Assembly: GCF_009671205.1 (NCBI RefSeq)
Contig: NZ_CP045309.1
Span: forward strand, 5,270,001-5,334,000
Length of the DNA stretch: 64,000 nt
Direction: 5' to 3'
Source: Micromonospora terminaliae
GTDB lineage: Bacteria > Actinomycetota > Actinomycetes > Mycobacteriales > Micromonosporaceae
How positions within the stretch are numbered: the stretch's first letter is position 1; every line of letters begins with the position of its first letter. The notes under the pieces were generated by a model, which saw only the letters and a list, made by a program, of their open reading frames with translations, did not search any database and was not told where the DNA came from. The position numbers and the translations under genes were made by a program. Positions 33,327 through 46,347 of the stretch are shown here, piece after piece.

Positions 33327-34313
33327 TCACCCGCCACGGCTGGCCCGGACCAGGACCGTCGCGGCGTCGGTGTTGCGGTAGAGGACGTGCCGGCCCTGCC
33401 GGGATCGGGAGACCAGCCCGGCCGCGTGCAGCGCGGCCAGGTGCTGCGAGACGTTCCCACCCGACATCCCGGTACGCCGGGCCAGGTCGCTGGTGGTGGC
33501 CGCCACGTCGAGCAGGTGCAGCAGCGCGGCCCGGCCGGCGCCGACCACCCGGGCCAGCGCGTCACCGGGCGGCGACTCGACCGCCTCCCAGAGCGTACCC
33601 ACCGCCCGGACCGGGTACGCGCCGGCCGGAAGCGAGTCCTCCAGCAGGTTCCACAGCACCCGCCGGTCGGCGAAGATGCTGGGGTTCAGCGCCAGCCCGC
33701 GCCCGCGGAGGTCGAAGTCCCGCTCGAACGGGTCGTCGCTGACCACCCGGTCGCCCAACCAGCGCAGGCTCGGGTGGAGCTGCGTGAACAGCCGACCGGC
33801 GCCGCCCTCGGCGAGCTGCGCGGCACGGTACGCGACGTCGGCGTCGAGCAGCGCCCGCATCCGCGTCCAGTCGCGGGCGATCGCCTCGTCGTACCAGACC
33901 CGCATCGCGTCGACGACGTGCGGCAGCAGCCCGCGAGGGTCGGCGAGGAGCGCCTGCCCGAACGGGCTCAGCGGCCCGCGCGGGGTGGTCGCCAGCAGGT
34001 CCTGGACCACCACGTCCGGCGGCGTCGCGGCGATCTGCGCGAGCTGATCGGTCATCTCCAGGCCCGGCCGGGCCGCCGGCGTGAGGAAGTCGGGCAGCCA
34101 GCGGCGCGGCCGGGTCAGCTCCACCAGCGGGCGGACCCGTGCGGCCACCTCCGGACGGCGCAGCGTCAGCCGGGCCCGGTCGATCCAGGGCAGGTGCACG
34201 GCGTAGCGGGCCGGATCGGCAAGGGCCCACATGCTCATGACCGTCTCGTTGGCCGGCGAGACGGCGAACCGCACTCCGGCGACGTCGGCCAGGGTGAACC
34301 GCAACTCGGACAC
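33327..34313 (-). CDS. ArsR-type transcriptional regulator with long sensor domain
   Basis: A 328-residue regulator. The C-terminal winged helix (about 235-325) has LLHLLDVAATTSDLARRTGMSGGNVSQHLAALHAAGLVSRSRQGR, typical of ArsR-like proteins; the N-terminal 230 residues match the DUF5937-like sensor seen in such actinobacterial regulators. The GTG at 34313 has GGGGG six bases upstream, better than the first in-frame ATG. It is divergent from an MFS pump gene (79 bases between starts) and probably controls it. Confidence 0.88.
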   Translation of the reverse strand: MSELRFTLADVAGVRFAVSPANETVMSMWALADPARYAVHLPWIDRARLTLRRPEVAARVRPLVELTRPRRWLPDFLTPAARPGLEMTDQLAQIAATPPDVVVQDLLATTPRGPLSPFGQALLADPRGLLPHVVDAMRVWYDEAIARDWTRMRALLDADVAYRAAQLAEGGAGRLFTQLHPSLRWLGDRVVSDDPFERDFDLRGRGLALNPSIFADRRVLWNLLEDSLPAGAYPVRAVGTLWEAVESPPGDALARVVGAGRAALLHLLDVAATTSDLARRTGMSGGNVSQHLAALHAAGLVSRSRQGRHVLYRNTDAATVLVRASRGG

Positions 34314-34391
34314 GCGTACCCCCGCAGGCAGGATTCGGCTCAGCCTAAAAGGCTCGACCGGAACGTGGGGGGCGCGGTTCACTCACCGGCC

Positions 34392-35663
34392 ATGGGGGCC
34401 AGAGAGACCATCCGCACCGCCGTCCACCATGTCGTGCCGCCGGCCGGGCTGACCCGCGCCCTGGCCGTGCAGGCCATGGTCTACGCCGTCGGCGGCGGCC
34501 TGTTCCAGGCCGGCAGCGCCGTGTTCTTCACCCGGGCGCTGGGGCTCAGCGCCGCCCAGGTCGGGCTGGGCCTGTCCATCGCGGCGGGGGTGTCGCTGCT
34601 GGGCACGGTGCCGCTGGGCGGGCTGACCGACCGGTACGGTCCGCAGCGGGTCTGGGTCCTCGCGCTGGTGCTGGAGGCGGCGCTCTTCGCCACGTACCCG
34701 TTCGTGGGCGGCTTCGCCGGGTTCCTCACCGTGGTGGTGGCGTTGGCCGCCGTGGACGCGGCGGCCGGCGTCGCCCGGCAGGTCTACTCGATCAACGCGT
34801 TGCCGCCGGCCGAACGGGTCACCGCGATGGCCTACCAGCGCTCCCTGCTGAATGTCGGGTTCGGGCTCGGCGCGGCGATCAGCGGCCTGGTGCTGGCGGT
34901 GGACACGATCGCGGCGTACCGGGTGATGGTCTGGTTCATCGCGGCGGTTTTCCTGGTGACGGCACTCTTCGTGCGGCGGCTGCCCCGGCTGCCCGAGGTG
35001 GCCCGCCCGGCCGAGCCGATGAGCCGGTTCGCGGTGCTGCGGGACCGGCCGTTCATGGCGGTCTCCCTGCTGTCCGGGCTGCTCACCGCGCACCAGACGC
35101 TGTACCTGACGGTGCTGCCGCTCTGGATCCTCACCCACACCGACGCCCCGAAGACGGTGATCGCCGGGCTGGTGCTGCTCAACACGATCCTCATCGTGCT
35201 GCTCCAGGTACGCGCCAGCCGGGGCGCCGACACCGCCCCGGGCGCGGCCCGGGCGTCCCGCCGGGGCGCCCTGCTGATCGCCCTGTTCTGCCTGGTCGTG
35301 CCGATCTCCGGAGTGACCCGGGGCACGCTCACCCTGGTGGTGCTGGTGGTCGCCGCGCTGCTGCTCATCGTGGCCGAGCTGGTCGAGTCCGCGGGCACCT
35401 GGGGGCTCACGGCCACCCTGCCGCCGGCCACCCAGCGCGGCGCGTACGTGGGGGCGTTCCGGCTCGGCACGCAGCTGCAGTACCTGATCGCCCCGGCCGG
35501 GCTGACCGCTCTGGGCGTGACCACCGGCGGCTGGGGCTGGTTCCCGACGGCGGCGGTCTTCGTGCTGATCGGGCTGGCGATCGTGCCCGTGGTGGCCTGG
35601 GCCGGCGGGACGCCGCGGCTGGGCGCGACGGCTCCGGAGCAGACCGTGACCCCGGTCCCATAG
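34392..35663 (+). CDS. MFS transporter
   Basis: A 423-residue, twelve-helix major facilitator. The first half has the signature loop LGGLTDRYGPQRVWVL and a second-half loop rich in Arg (ASRRG). The N-terminus is a short amphipathic stretch rather than a signal. Likely a multidrug or metabolite exporter; substrate unknown. Divergent from an ArsR-type regulator, which is its likely repressor. The region after its stop leads directly into the leuA leader. Confidence 0.9.
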   Translation: MGARETIRTAVHHVVPPAGLTRALAVQAMVYAVGGGLFQAGSAVFFTRALGLSAAQVGLGLSIAAGVSLLGTVPLGGLTDRYGPQRVWVLALVLEAALFATYPFVGGFAGFLTVVVALAAVDAAAGVARQVYSINALPPAERVTAMAYQRSLLNVGFGLGAAISGLVLAVDTIAAYRVMVWFIAAVFLVTALFVRRLPRLPEVARPAEPMSRFAVLRDRPFMAVSLLSGLLTAHQTLYLTVLPLWILTHTDAPKTVIAGLVLLNTILIVLLQVRASRGADTAPGAARASRRGALLIALFCLVVPISGVTRGTLTLVVLVVAALLLIVAELVESAGTWGLTATLPPATQRGAYVGAFRLGTQLQYLIAPAGLTALGVTTGGWGWFPTAAVFVLIGLAIVPVVAWAGGTPRLGATAPEQTVTPVP

Positions 35664-39108
<3,445 letters not shown>

Positions 39109-39216
39109 GGGTAACCACTCTGCCGGGACCGCCACTCCGACGCCACGAATCTGGGAAACCGTCGCCGGGTACTGTGCGGACTCGCCCCGAGCACGCAAGC
39201 TGGAGAGGTGTCGTCT

Positions 39217-39873
39217 GTGCGTACGAGATCAGGAGCCCGTGCCGGGATGGTGGCCGCGCTCACCGCGGTGCTCGCCCTCGGTGCGGCCGGCTGCGTGCCG
39301 ATCGACGAGCCGGACACGTCGCCGAGCAGCGCCGGCGACGTCAACCAGCAGCTCGACGAGCTGACCGTGGCCGTTGCCGGGTCGATGAAGGGCTACAGCC
39401 GGACCCGCTTCCCGCACTGGCGGGACACCGGCAAGAACTGCGACGTGCGGGACAGCGTCCTGCAGCGGGACGGCGAGAGCATCAAGCTCTCCGGCTGCAA
39501 CGTGGTCGGCGGCCGTTGGGAGAGCCCGTACGACGGGCTGGCGCTGACCGATCCGGCCGACGTGGACATCGACCACGTGGTGCCGCTGGCGAATGCCTGG
39601 CGCTCCGGCGCCGACGAGTGGGACGACTCGAAGCGCGGCGACTTCGCCAACGACCTGACCCGGCCGCAGCTGGTGGCGGTTTCCCTGCGCTCCAACCGGG
39701 CAAAGGGTGACCAGGACCCGTCCCAGTGGAAGCCGCCGAACAAGGCCGTGTGGTGCCGGTACGCGGCGGACTGGGTGACGGTCAAGCACTACTGGCGGCT
39801 CACGGTGACCAGTGCCGAGAAGGCCGCTCTCACCGACATGTTGGAGGGCTGCACATGGGCGACCAAGCGGTGA
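39217..39873 (+). CDS. Secreted HNH-family nuclease lipoprotein (GmrSD C-terminal-like)
   Basis: A 218-residue exported nuclease-like protein with an N-terminal signal ending in the lipobox LGAAGC. The domain (about 60-215) carries DIDHVVPLANAWRSGADEW, the His-rich metal site of HNH endonucleases similar to the C-terminal part of GmrSD, then RPQLVAVSLRSNRAKGDQDPS and WCRYAADWVTVK. It probably digests extracellular DNA. The GTG at 39217 lies eight bases after GGAGAGG; an earlier GTG at 39208 overlaps that site. The following gene starts inside its 3' end. Confidence 0.88.
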   Translation: MRTRSGARAGMVAALTAVLALGAAGCVPIDEPDTSPSSAGDVNQQLDELTVAVAGSMKGYSRTRFPHWRDTGKNCDVRDSVLQRDGESIKLSGCNVVGGRWESPYDGLALTDPADVDIDHVVPLANAWRSGADEWDDSKRGDFANDLTRPQLVAVSLRSNRAKGDQDPSQWKPPNKAVWCRYAADWVTVKHYWRLTVTSAEKAALTDMLEGCTWATKR

Positions 39874-40337
39874 CCGGGTCCGGCGACGCGCCGGCGCCGG
39901 AGAGGACGCCGGACGCGACCGGTGAGGACGCCGCGGCGGCCGCCGGCGGCGGCACGGCCGCGCCGGGCCCGACGTCGGCCGGGATGACGGCCGACGGCAC
40001 GCCGGCCGCCCCCGCCGACGTCTCCGGGGCCGGGATGTCGGCGGACGCCACGCCGGCCGCGCCCGCCGCGGCCCCGCCGGCGCCCGGGCCGCAGGAACGG
40101 ACCAGCGACATCACCGCCGGTCCGGGCGGCGTCATGACCGACGAGGTCGGCGTGGTGACCGGCGACCTGACGCTGCGCACGGAATACGCCGACGGCCAGG
40201 TCACCCTGCGGGTGCAGTACAAGGACGCCGACGAGTGGTACGCGGTGACCGGCGGCCGGGTGCCGCTGGCCGACCCGGCCGCGCTGGACGCCGTGCACAC
40301 CGTCGCGGTGGCCCTGCTCAACCGCCCCGAGGGCTGA
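39855..40337 (+). CDS. Hypothetical protein with Ala/Pro-rich N-terminus
   Basis: A 160-residue protein. The first 85 residues are low-complexity Ala/Pro/Gly with two imperfect repeats (AGMTADGTPAAPAD and AGMSADATPAAPAA). The C-terminal 70 residues look globular: GVVTGDLTLRTEYADGQVTLRVQY, then ADEWYAVTGGRVPLADPAAL. GGAGG precedes the ATG by seven bases; it overlaps the nuclease gene by 19 bases, so they are coupled, and immunity to the nuclease is one possible role, unproven. No signal peptide. I recognise no family. Confidence 0.75.
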   Translation: MGDQAVTGSGDAPAPERTPDATGEDAAAAAGGGTAAPGPTSAGMTADGTPAAPADVSGAGMSADATPAAPAAAPPAPGPQERTSDITAGPGGVMTDEVGVVTGDLTLRTEYADGQVTLRVQYKDADEWYAVTGGRVPLADPAALDAVHTVAVALLNRPEG

Positions 40338-40353
40338 CCCGCTGCGAACGCGA

Positions 40354-40386
40354 CGAGGCCCCTTCCCCGGTGGGGAAGGGGCCTCG
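40354..40386. terminator. Bidirectional terminator between the nuclease pair and the dpp operon
   Basis: Perfect 15-bp stem CGAGGCCCCTTCCCC / GGGGAAGGGGCCTCG with a three-base loop, between convergent transcripts. Confidence 0.93.
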
Positions 40387-40396
40387 CGTCGTCACG

Positions 40397-41503
40397 TCAC
40401 GGGGTCGGGATCAGCTCGCCGGTGTCGCCCGGCGCGGCCCCGTCGTCCGGCCGGACCAGCTCCGGCTCCACCTCGTGCGGCCGGATCCGGCCGGCGGCGA
40501 TGTCCTCCGCGTAGTGGCAGGCCACCCGGTGCCCGTCGAGCACCTGGCGCAGCTCCGGCCGCTCGTCGGCGCAGCGGGTCGGCTGGGCCCAGGGGCAGCG
40601 GGTGTGGAACCGGCAGCCGGCCGGCGGGTTCGTCGGCGAGGGCAGGTCGCCGGCGAGCAGGATCCGCTCGCGGCGGTCCTCCACCTGGGGGTCCGGCACC
40701 GGCACCGCCGACATGAGCGCCTTCGTGTACGGGTGCATCGGCTCCCGGTAGAGGTCGTCGCTGGACGCCTCCTCCACCAGACCGCCGAGGTACATCACCC
40801 CGACCGTGTCGGCGATGTGCCGGACCACCGCCAGGTCGTGGGCGATGATCAGGTACGTCAGGCCGTGCTCGTTCTGCAGTTCCTCCAGCAGGTTGATCAC
40901 CTGGGCCTGGATGGACACGTCCAGCGCGGAGACCGGCTCGTCGGCGACGATGAGGTCCGGGTCGAGCACCAGCGCCCGGGCGATGCCGATGCGCTGCCGC
41001 TGGCCGCCGGAGAACTCGTGCGGGTACTTGCTCAGCGCCGAGGCGGGCAGGCCGACCGCGGCGAGCGCCTCGCGGAGCCGCTTGGCGGTGGCCGCCTTGT
41101 CCTTGGCCAGGCCGTGCGCCTTGAGGCCCTCGACCAGCAGCGACTCCACCGACTGGCGGGGGTCGAGGCTGGACAGCGGATCCTGGAAGATCATCTGGAT
41201 CCGGCGACGCATCCTGCGCATCGACTCGCCCTTGAGCGCGCGGATGTCGGTGCCGTCGAAGACGATCTCGCCGTCGGTCGGCTCGACCAGCCGCAGCAGG
41301 CCCCGGCCCAGGGTGGACTTGCCGCACCCCGACTCGCCCACCAGCCCGTACGTCTCGCCCTTGTTGATGGAGAGCGAGACGCCGTCGACGGCGTAGACGT
41401 GACCGACGGTGCGGTCGAAGAGCACACCGCTCTTGATGGGGAAGTGGACCTTGACGTCGCGCAGTTCGACAAGTGGTCCGGTCCGCTCGGTCGACTCGGT
41501 CAC
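40397..41503 (-). CDS. dppF: Peptide ABC transporter ATP-binding protein (DppF type)
   Basis: A 368-residue ATPase, one of two energising a di/oligopeptide importer. Walker [13 protein letters not shown] signature FSGGQRQR, Walker [14 protein letters not shown]-loop [10 protein letters not shown]. The C-terminus has the oligo_HPY extension with [16 protein letters not shown], whose cysteines bind an Fe-S cluster in some relatives. The GTG start overlaps the dppD stop as GTGA, so translation is coupled; the open frame extends 47 codons further into dppD but that part is out of frame with it. Confidence 0.95.
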   Translation of the reverse strand: MTESTERTGPLVELRDVKVHFPIKSGVLFDRTVGHVYAVDGVSLSINKGETYGLVGESGCGKSTLGRGLLRLVEPTDGEIVFDGTDIRALKGESMRRMRRRIQMIFQDPLSSLDPRQSVESLLVEGLKAHGLAKDKAATAKRLREALAAVGLPASALSKYPHEFSGGQRQRIGIARALVLDPDLIVADEPVSALDVSIQAQVINLLEELQNEHGLTYLIIAHDLAVVRHIADTVGVMYLGGLVEEASSDDLYREPMHPYTKALMSAVPVPDPQVEDRRERILLAGDLPSPTNPPAGCRFHTRCPWAQPTRCADERPELRQVLDGHRVACHYAEDIAAGRIRPHEVEPELVRPDDGAAPGDTGELIPTP

Positions 41504-42486
41504 GGCACCGCCACCTCCTCGGAAACGGGGTTGTTGCAGCGCAGGTCGCCGCCGGTCGCGGTGGGTTCGAGCGGAGGCGTGCCCTCCAGGCAGGCGTCCA
41601 CCACGTTGTCGCAGCGGGGGGCGAACGCGCAGCCCTCGACCCACGGGATGTTGTCGGCCACCGAGCCGCGGATGGCGTGCAGCCGCTCGCCCCGCGGCGA
41701 GTCCAGCCGCGGCACCGAGTTCAGCAGCCCGTGGGTGTACGGGTGCCGCGGCCGGGCGAACAGCTCGTGCCGTTCGGCCCGCTCGACCACCTTGCCGCCG
41801 TAGAGCACGTTGACCGTGTCGCAGAGGCCGGCCACCACGCCCAGGTCGTGCGTGATCATGATGAGCGCGGTGCCGGTCTCGTCGACGAGCTGCTTGAGCA
41901 GGGTGAGGATCTGCGCCTGGATGGTCACGTCCAGCGCGGTGGTCGGCTCGTCCGCGATCAGCAGCCGCGGCTTGCAGGCCAGCGCGATGGCGATCAGCGC
42001 GCGCTGCCGCATGCCGCCGGAGATCTGGTGCGGATATTCCTTGAGCCGCCGCATCGGGTCCGGGATGCCGACGGCGTCGAGCAGCTCCCGGGCCTCCTTC
42101 ATGGCCACCTTGCGGTCCATCCCGCGGTGCCGCTCCAGCACCTCGGCCACCTGGACGCCGATCGGCACGACCGGGTTCAACGAGGACAGCGGATCCTGGA
42201 AGATCATGCCGATGTCGCGGCCGCGCCGGTCGCGCATGTCGTCCGGGCGCAGCTTGAGCAGGTCGGCGCCGTCGAAGTTGACCTCGCCGGTGACCTTGTT
42301 GCCCCGCCGGGGCAGCAGGCCCATGATCGCCAGGCTGGTCACGCTCTTGCCGCAGCCGGACTCGCCGACCAGGCCCACGGTCTGCCCCGGCTCCACGCTG
42401 AAGCTCACCTTGTCGACCGCGGTGAACGGCCGCTCACCGCGACGCTGGAACACCACGCTCAGATCGCGTACGTCGAGCAGGCTCAT
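41500..42486 (-). CDS. dppD: Peptide ABC transporter ATP-binding protein (DppD type)
   Basis: A 328-residue ATPase, partner of DppF. Walker [10 protein letters not shown], signature [11 protein letters not shown], Walker [15 protein letters not shown]-loop [10 protein letters not shown], and the Cys-rich oligo_HPY end [15 protein letters not shown]. Fourth gene of the operon, 43 bases after dppC and overlapping dppF by four bases. Located on the cytoplasmic face of the importer. Confidence 0.95.
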   Translation of the reverse strand: MSLLDVRDLSVVFQRRGERPFTAVDKVSFSVEPGQTVGLVGESGCGKSVTSLAIMGLLPRRGNKVTGEVNFDGADLLKLRPDDMRDRRGRDIGMIFQDPLSSLNPVVPIGVQVAEVLERHRGMDRKVAMKEARELLDAVGIPDPMRRLKEYPHQISGGMRQRALIAIALACKPRLLIADEPTTALDVTIQAQILTLLKQLVDETGTALIMITHDLGVVAGLCDTVNVLYGGKVVERAERHELFARPRHPYTHGLLNSVPRLDSPRGERLHAIRGSVADNIPWVEGCAFAPRCDNVVDACLEGTPPLEPTATGGDLRCNNPVSEEVAVP

Positions 42487-42529
42487 CGGGTCACTTCCTC
42501 ACCGTGCTGGTTCCTGGTCCGCATCGCCG

Positions 42530-43570
42530 TCACCGCCGGCTCTTCGGGTCGATCGCCTCGCGCATGCCCTCACCCAGCAGGGTGAAGCCGAGCGCGACCA
42601 CGATGATCGCGATGGCCGGGAAGTAGGCCAGCTCCGGCCGGACCTCGAAGTAGCGCTGACCGTCCACACCGAGCATCAGGCCCCACTCGGCGCGGTTGAT
42701 GTCGGGGTCACCGAGACCGAGGAAGGAGAGCGACGCCGCCTCCAGGATCGCGGTGGAGAGGGTCAGCGTGGCCTGCACGATCACCGCGGTCATGGCGTTG
42801 GGCAGCATGTGCCGGAGCACGATCGAGCCCTGCTTGACGCCGAGCGCGCGGGCGGCCAGCACGTGGTCGCTCTCCCGCTGGGCGAGCATCGAACCGCGCA
42901 ACAGCCTTGCGAAGATCGGCACGTTGACGATCGCCACCGCCAGGATGACCGTCCACTGGCTGGATCGGCTGGCCATGGCCACCAGGCTGATGGCCAGCAG
43001 CAGGGCCGGCAGCGCCAGCATCACGTCGGTGAAGCGCATCAGGATGTTGTCGACCCAGCCGCCGAAGGCACCGGCGATCGCGCCGATCAGCACGCCCAGG
43101 GCCAACCCGATGAGCGTGGCGAGCACGCCGACGAAGAGGGTCTGCCGGCTGCCGTGGATCATGCGGGACAGGAAGTCCCGGCCGAGCGGGTCGGAGCCGA
43201 GCGGGAACTCGCTGCTGGCCCCGGGGATGCTGTCGACGGTGAGATTCTTCGTCAGCTCGTCGAAGCGCTGCGCGGGGTCGTGGGGCGCGAGCAGCGGCGC
43301 GAAGATGGCGATCAGGATGAACAGCGCCACGATGGACGCGCCGACGATCGCCGTCGGGTTGCGCCGCAGCCGGCGGAAGGCGTCCCGGACCAGGCTCACG
43401 CCGCCCTTTTCGGCGGTGGCCTGGGCCAGCTGCTCCAGCCGGGCGCGCTTGCGCTCGCCGAGCCGGTCGATGCCGCGCGGCAGGGTGCCCTCGCGCTTCT
43501 CCTCGACGGCTTCGGGGTCCACGCTCTCGCGCGGGGTGCCCACCGTGGGCCGGGTGATCGGGTCACTCAT
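42530..43570 (-). CDS. dppC: Peptide ABC transporter permease (DppC type)
   Basis: A 346-residue permease with about six helices. The N-terminal cytoplasmic stretch (about 70 residues, charged) precedes the OppC-type helix FRRLRRNPTAIVGASIVALF. The EAA-type coupling loop reads AARALGVKQGSIVLRHMLPN. The Asp-rich DVMLALPALLLAI helix is conserved in the family. It overlaps dppB by four bases (ATGA). Confidence 0.95.
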   Translation of the reverse strand: MSDPITRPTVGTPRESVDPEAVEEKREGTLPRGIDRLGERKRARLEQLAQATAEKGGVSLVRDAFRRLRRNPTAIVGASIVALFILIAIFAPLLAPHDPAQRFDELTKNLTVDSIPGASSEFPLGSDPLGRDFLSRMIHGSRQTLFVGVLATLIGLALGVLIGAIAGAFGGWVDNILMRFTDVMLALPALLLAISLVAMASRSSQWTVILAVAIVNVPIFARLLRGSMLAQRESDHVLAARALGVKQGSIVLRHMLPNAMTAVIVQATLTLSTAILEAASLSFLGLGDPDINRAEWGLMLGVDGQRYFEVRPELAYFPAIAIIVVALGFTLLGEGMREAIDPKSRR

Positions 43571-44574
43571 CGCACACGCACCCTCGGGTCGATGAAGGCG
43601 TAGGAGAGGTCGACCAGGAGGTTGACCACCACGAAGACCAGTGCGGCCAGCAGGATCAGCGCCTGGAGCACCGGGTAGTCGCGGCCACCGCTGATCGAGT
43701 TGTAGATCAGCGTGCCCAGGCCGCCCCAGTTGTAGACCCGCTCGGTGAGCACCGCGCCGGAGAGCAGCGCGCCGGTCTGCAGGCCGATGGTGGTGACCAC
43801 CGGCAGGAGGGCGTTGCGCAGGATGTGCCGGCCCCGGATCGTCTTGTGGCGCAGGCCCTTCGCCTCGGCCGTGCGGACGAAGTCCTCGTTGAGCACGTCG
43901 AGCACGCTGGCCCGGGTGATCCGGACGATCACCGCGAGCGGGATGGTGGCCAGGGTGAGCGCCGGCAGGATGAGGTGCCACAGCGCGTCGGCGGTGGCGT
44001 CGAACTCGCGGGTGAGCAGCCCGTCGAGGACGAAGAAGCCGGTGACGTTCGTGTTGTCCACCCCGGTGCTGATCCGGCCCGAGGGCGGGAACCAGTGCAT
44101 GTTCTGGGTGAACACGTCCTTGAGCAGGTAGCCCAGGAAGAAGATCGGGATCGAGATGCCGAGCAGGGTGCCGGCGATGCTCAGGTTGTCGAGCAGCCGG
44201 CCGCGGTGCCGGGCGGCCAGGTAGCCGAGCGGCACGCCGAGCCCGATGGCGATGATCATGGCGGCCGCGGCCAGCTCGATGGTGGCCGGGAAGGCGCGGC
44301 CGATCACCTCGGTGACCGGGTCGCCGCTCCGGATCGAGTTGCCGAAGTCGCCGGTCAGCAGCCGCTGCATGAACTTGGCGTACTGCACCAGGATCGGCTG
44401 GTCGTAGCCGAGGGCCTTCACCAGCAGGGCGCGCCGCTCCGGCGTCGCCCGCTCACCGAGCAGCGCCTCGATCGGACCGCCGGGGAGGTTCCGCAGCCAG
44501 ACGAAGACCAGCAGGGACAGCCCTATCAGGGTCACCACCAGCTGCAGCAGGCGGCGGACTATGACTCGCAACAT
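43567..44574 (-). CDS. dppB: Peptide ABC transporter permease (DppB type)
   Basis: A 335-residue permease with about six helices. The family opening MLRVIVRRLLQLVVTLIGLS and LLVFVWLRNLPGG are clear, as is the coupling loop RTAEAKGLRHKTIRGRHILRNAL. It starts about 100 bases after the binding-protein gene, from which a GC-rich hairpin separates it, so its mRNA level may be lower. Overlaps dppC. Confidence 0.95.
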   Translation of the reverse strand: MLRVIVRRLLQLVVTLIGLSLLVFVWLRNLPGGPIEALLGERATPERRALLVKALGYDQPILVQYAKFMQRLLTGDFGNSIRSGDPVTEVIGRAFPATIELAAAAMIIAIGLGVPLGYLAARHRGRLLDNLSIAGTLLGISIPIFFLGYLLKDVFTQNMHWFPPSGRISTGVDNTNVTGFFVLDGLLTREFDATADALWHLILPALTLATIPLAVIVRITRASVLDVLNEDFVRTAEAKGLRHKTIRGRHILRNALLPVVTTIGLQTGALLSGAVLTERVYNWGGLGTLIYNSISGGRDYPVLQALILLAALVFVVVNLLVDLSYAFIDPRVRVR

Positions 44575-44607
44575 CTCTCACACACCAGATTCTCGGTAAC
44601 AGCGGGT

Positions 44608-44643
44608 CGGCCCGGGCCGGGAGAGAGAGCCCGGCCCGGGCCG
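44608..44643 (-). terminator. Hairpin between the binding-protein gene and dppB
   Basis: Perfect 14-bp stem CGGCCCGGGCCGGG / CCCGGCCCGGGCCG with an eight-base AG loop. Such a hairpin in a solute-binding-protein operon usually attenuates transcription or stabilises the upstream mRNA so that more binding protein than permease is made. Confidence 0.75.
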
Positions 44644-44676
44644 ATTCCGCGTACGGCGTCAGCGGTCAGTGGCGCT

Positions 44677-46347
44677 TCAGCCGACGCTGACGGTGTTGAA
44701 CCGCTCGTCGGTCAGGGGGCTGGCGACCAGACCCTTGACGTCCTTGGTGACCACGATGGCCGGCGGGGCGTGCCAGACCGGCACGGCCGGCAGCCACTTG
44801 GCGGCGATGTCGCGGTTGACCTGCTCCCACGCGGCCTTCTTGCCGGCCTCGTCGACCGTCGCGTCGGCCTTGGTGATGGCGTCGAACATCTCGGTCATCG
44901 CCTGGTCGCCGAACTCGACCTTGCCGCGGCCGAAGAAGGTGCCGACGAAGTTGCCCGGGTCGTTGTAGTCACCGGTCCAGCCGAGAATGTGCAGGTCGTG
45001 CTTGCCGAACTGCTGCACGTCGTCCTTGTAGCCACCGTTCCACGGGCGGGCCACACCGTTGACCTTGATGCCGACGGCCTGCAGGTCGTTGGCCAGGACG
45101 GTGAAGATCTCCTGCGGGTTCGGCATGTACGGCCGGGAGACGTCGGTCGGGTAGTAGAAGTTGAGCGTCAGGTTCTCGGCGCCCGCCTCCTTGAGCAGCT
45201 GCTTGGCCTTGTCGACGTTGTAGTCGTACTTCTGCACGTCCGAGGCGTAGCCGAGCACGGTGTCCGGCATGAACTCGTCGGCGACCTTGGTGCCACCCGG
45301 GCCCTTGGTCTGGACGAGCGCCTGACGGTTGAGGGCGTAGGCGATCGCCTGGCGCACCCGCAGGTCCTTCAGCTTCGGGTTCTTCTGGTTGAAGCCGAGG
45401 TAGAGGATGTTGAACGCCGGGCGGTCGAGAACCTGGAAGCCCTCGCCCGCGAGCGCCTTCCGGTCGGCCGGGGCCGGGAAGTCGATGCCCTGGACGGTGC
45501 CCGCCCGCAGCTCCTGCTTACGGGTGTTCTCGTCCTCAATGATCTTGATGACGAGCTTGTCGACCTTGGCCTTCTCGCCCCAGTAGTCGGGGTTCCGGTT
45601 CAGGGTGATCTCACCCTTGGCCTTGTCCCAACCGCCGAAGGTGAAGGGGCCGGTGCCCACCGGGTGCTCGTTGGCGAACGCGCTGTACTCGAACGAGTCG
45701 CCGTTCTGCTTCACGGTGTCAGCGTCGTACTTCTTCAGCGCCTCGGGGCTGGCGATCGACAGCGCGGTCAGCGCGAAGGCGCCGGGGAAGGCGCCCTTGT
45801 ACCGGTTCATCGTGACGACGGCGGTGCCGTCGTCCTTCGCCTCGCACTTGTTGTAGACCGGCTCGCCCACGCCCTCGGCCTCGTTCTTGGCGAAGCCGCC
45901 GAAGACGTCCGAGTAGTAGATCATCTGCGACTGGGCGGCGGCACCCTTCATGTTGAACCAGCGGTCGAAGTTGAAGCAGACCGCGGCGGCGTTGAAGGGG
46001 GTGCCGTCGTGGAACTTCACGTTCTTGCGCAGGTGGAAGGTCCAGACCTTGCCCTCGGGGTCGTGCTCCCAGCTCTCCGCCAGAGCGCCCTGCAGATCGG
46101 CCGTGCCCGGCTTGTTCTGCACGAGGGTGTCGTACATCTGCCGGATCGGCCGGAAGGACTCGCCGTCGTCGTTGAAGATCGGGTCGAAGTTCTTCGGGTT
46201 ACCGGCGCCCGCGAAGACGAAGGTGCCGCCGGTCTTCGCCGCACCGCTGTCGTCGTCGCGCTCGCTCTTGGCGCAGCCGGACGCTCCGACCGCCAGAGCG
46301 GCGGCGGCCGCGAGGGCCACGGCCGCTTTAAGCCTGCTCGCCTGCAT
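44677..46347 (-). CDS. dppA: Peptide-binding lipoprotein of the ABC importer (SBP family 5)
   Basis: A 556-residue extracellular solute-binding lipoprotein. Signal sequence with lipobox VGASGC (Cys25). Family-5 features include the early FDPIFNDDGESFRPIRQMYDTLV, WTFHLRKNVKFHDGTPFNAAAVCFNFDRW and the C-terminal VPVWHAPP. First gene of the dppABCDF-type operon; start preceded by AGGTGAGAG. Expected to bind di- or oligopeptides. Confidence 0.95.
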   Translation of the reverse strand: MQASRLKAAVALAAAAALAVGASGCAKSERDDDSGAAKTGGTFVFAGAGNPKNFDPIFNDDGESFRPIRQMYDTLVQNKPGTADLQGALAESWEHDPEGKVWTFHLRKNVKFHDGTPFNAAAVCFNFDRWFNMKGAAAQSQMIYYSDVFGGFAKNEAEGVGEPVYNKCEAKDDGTAVVTMNRYKGAFPGAFALTALSIASPEALKKYDADTVKQNGDSFEYSAFANEHPVGTGPFTFGGWDKAKGEITLNRNPDYWGEKAKVDKLVIKIIEDENTRKQELRAGTVQGIDFPAPADRKALAGEGFQVLDRPAFNILYLGFNQKNPKLKDLRVRQAIAYALNRQALVQTKGPGGTKVADEFMPDTVLGYASDVQKYDYNVDKAKQLLKEAGAENLTLNFYYPTDVSRPYMPNPQEIFTVLANDLQAVGIKVNGVARPWNGGYKDDVQQFGKHDLHILGWTGDYNDPGNFVGTFFGRGKVEFGDQAMTEMFDAITKADATVDEAGKKAAWEQVNRDIAAKWLPAVPVWHAPPAIVVTKDVKGLVASPLTDERFNTVSVG

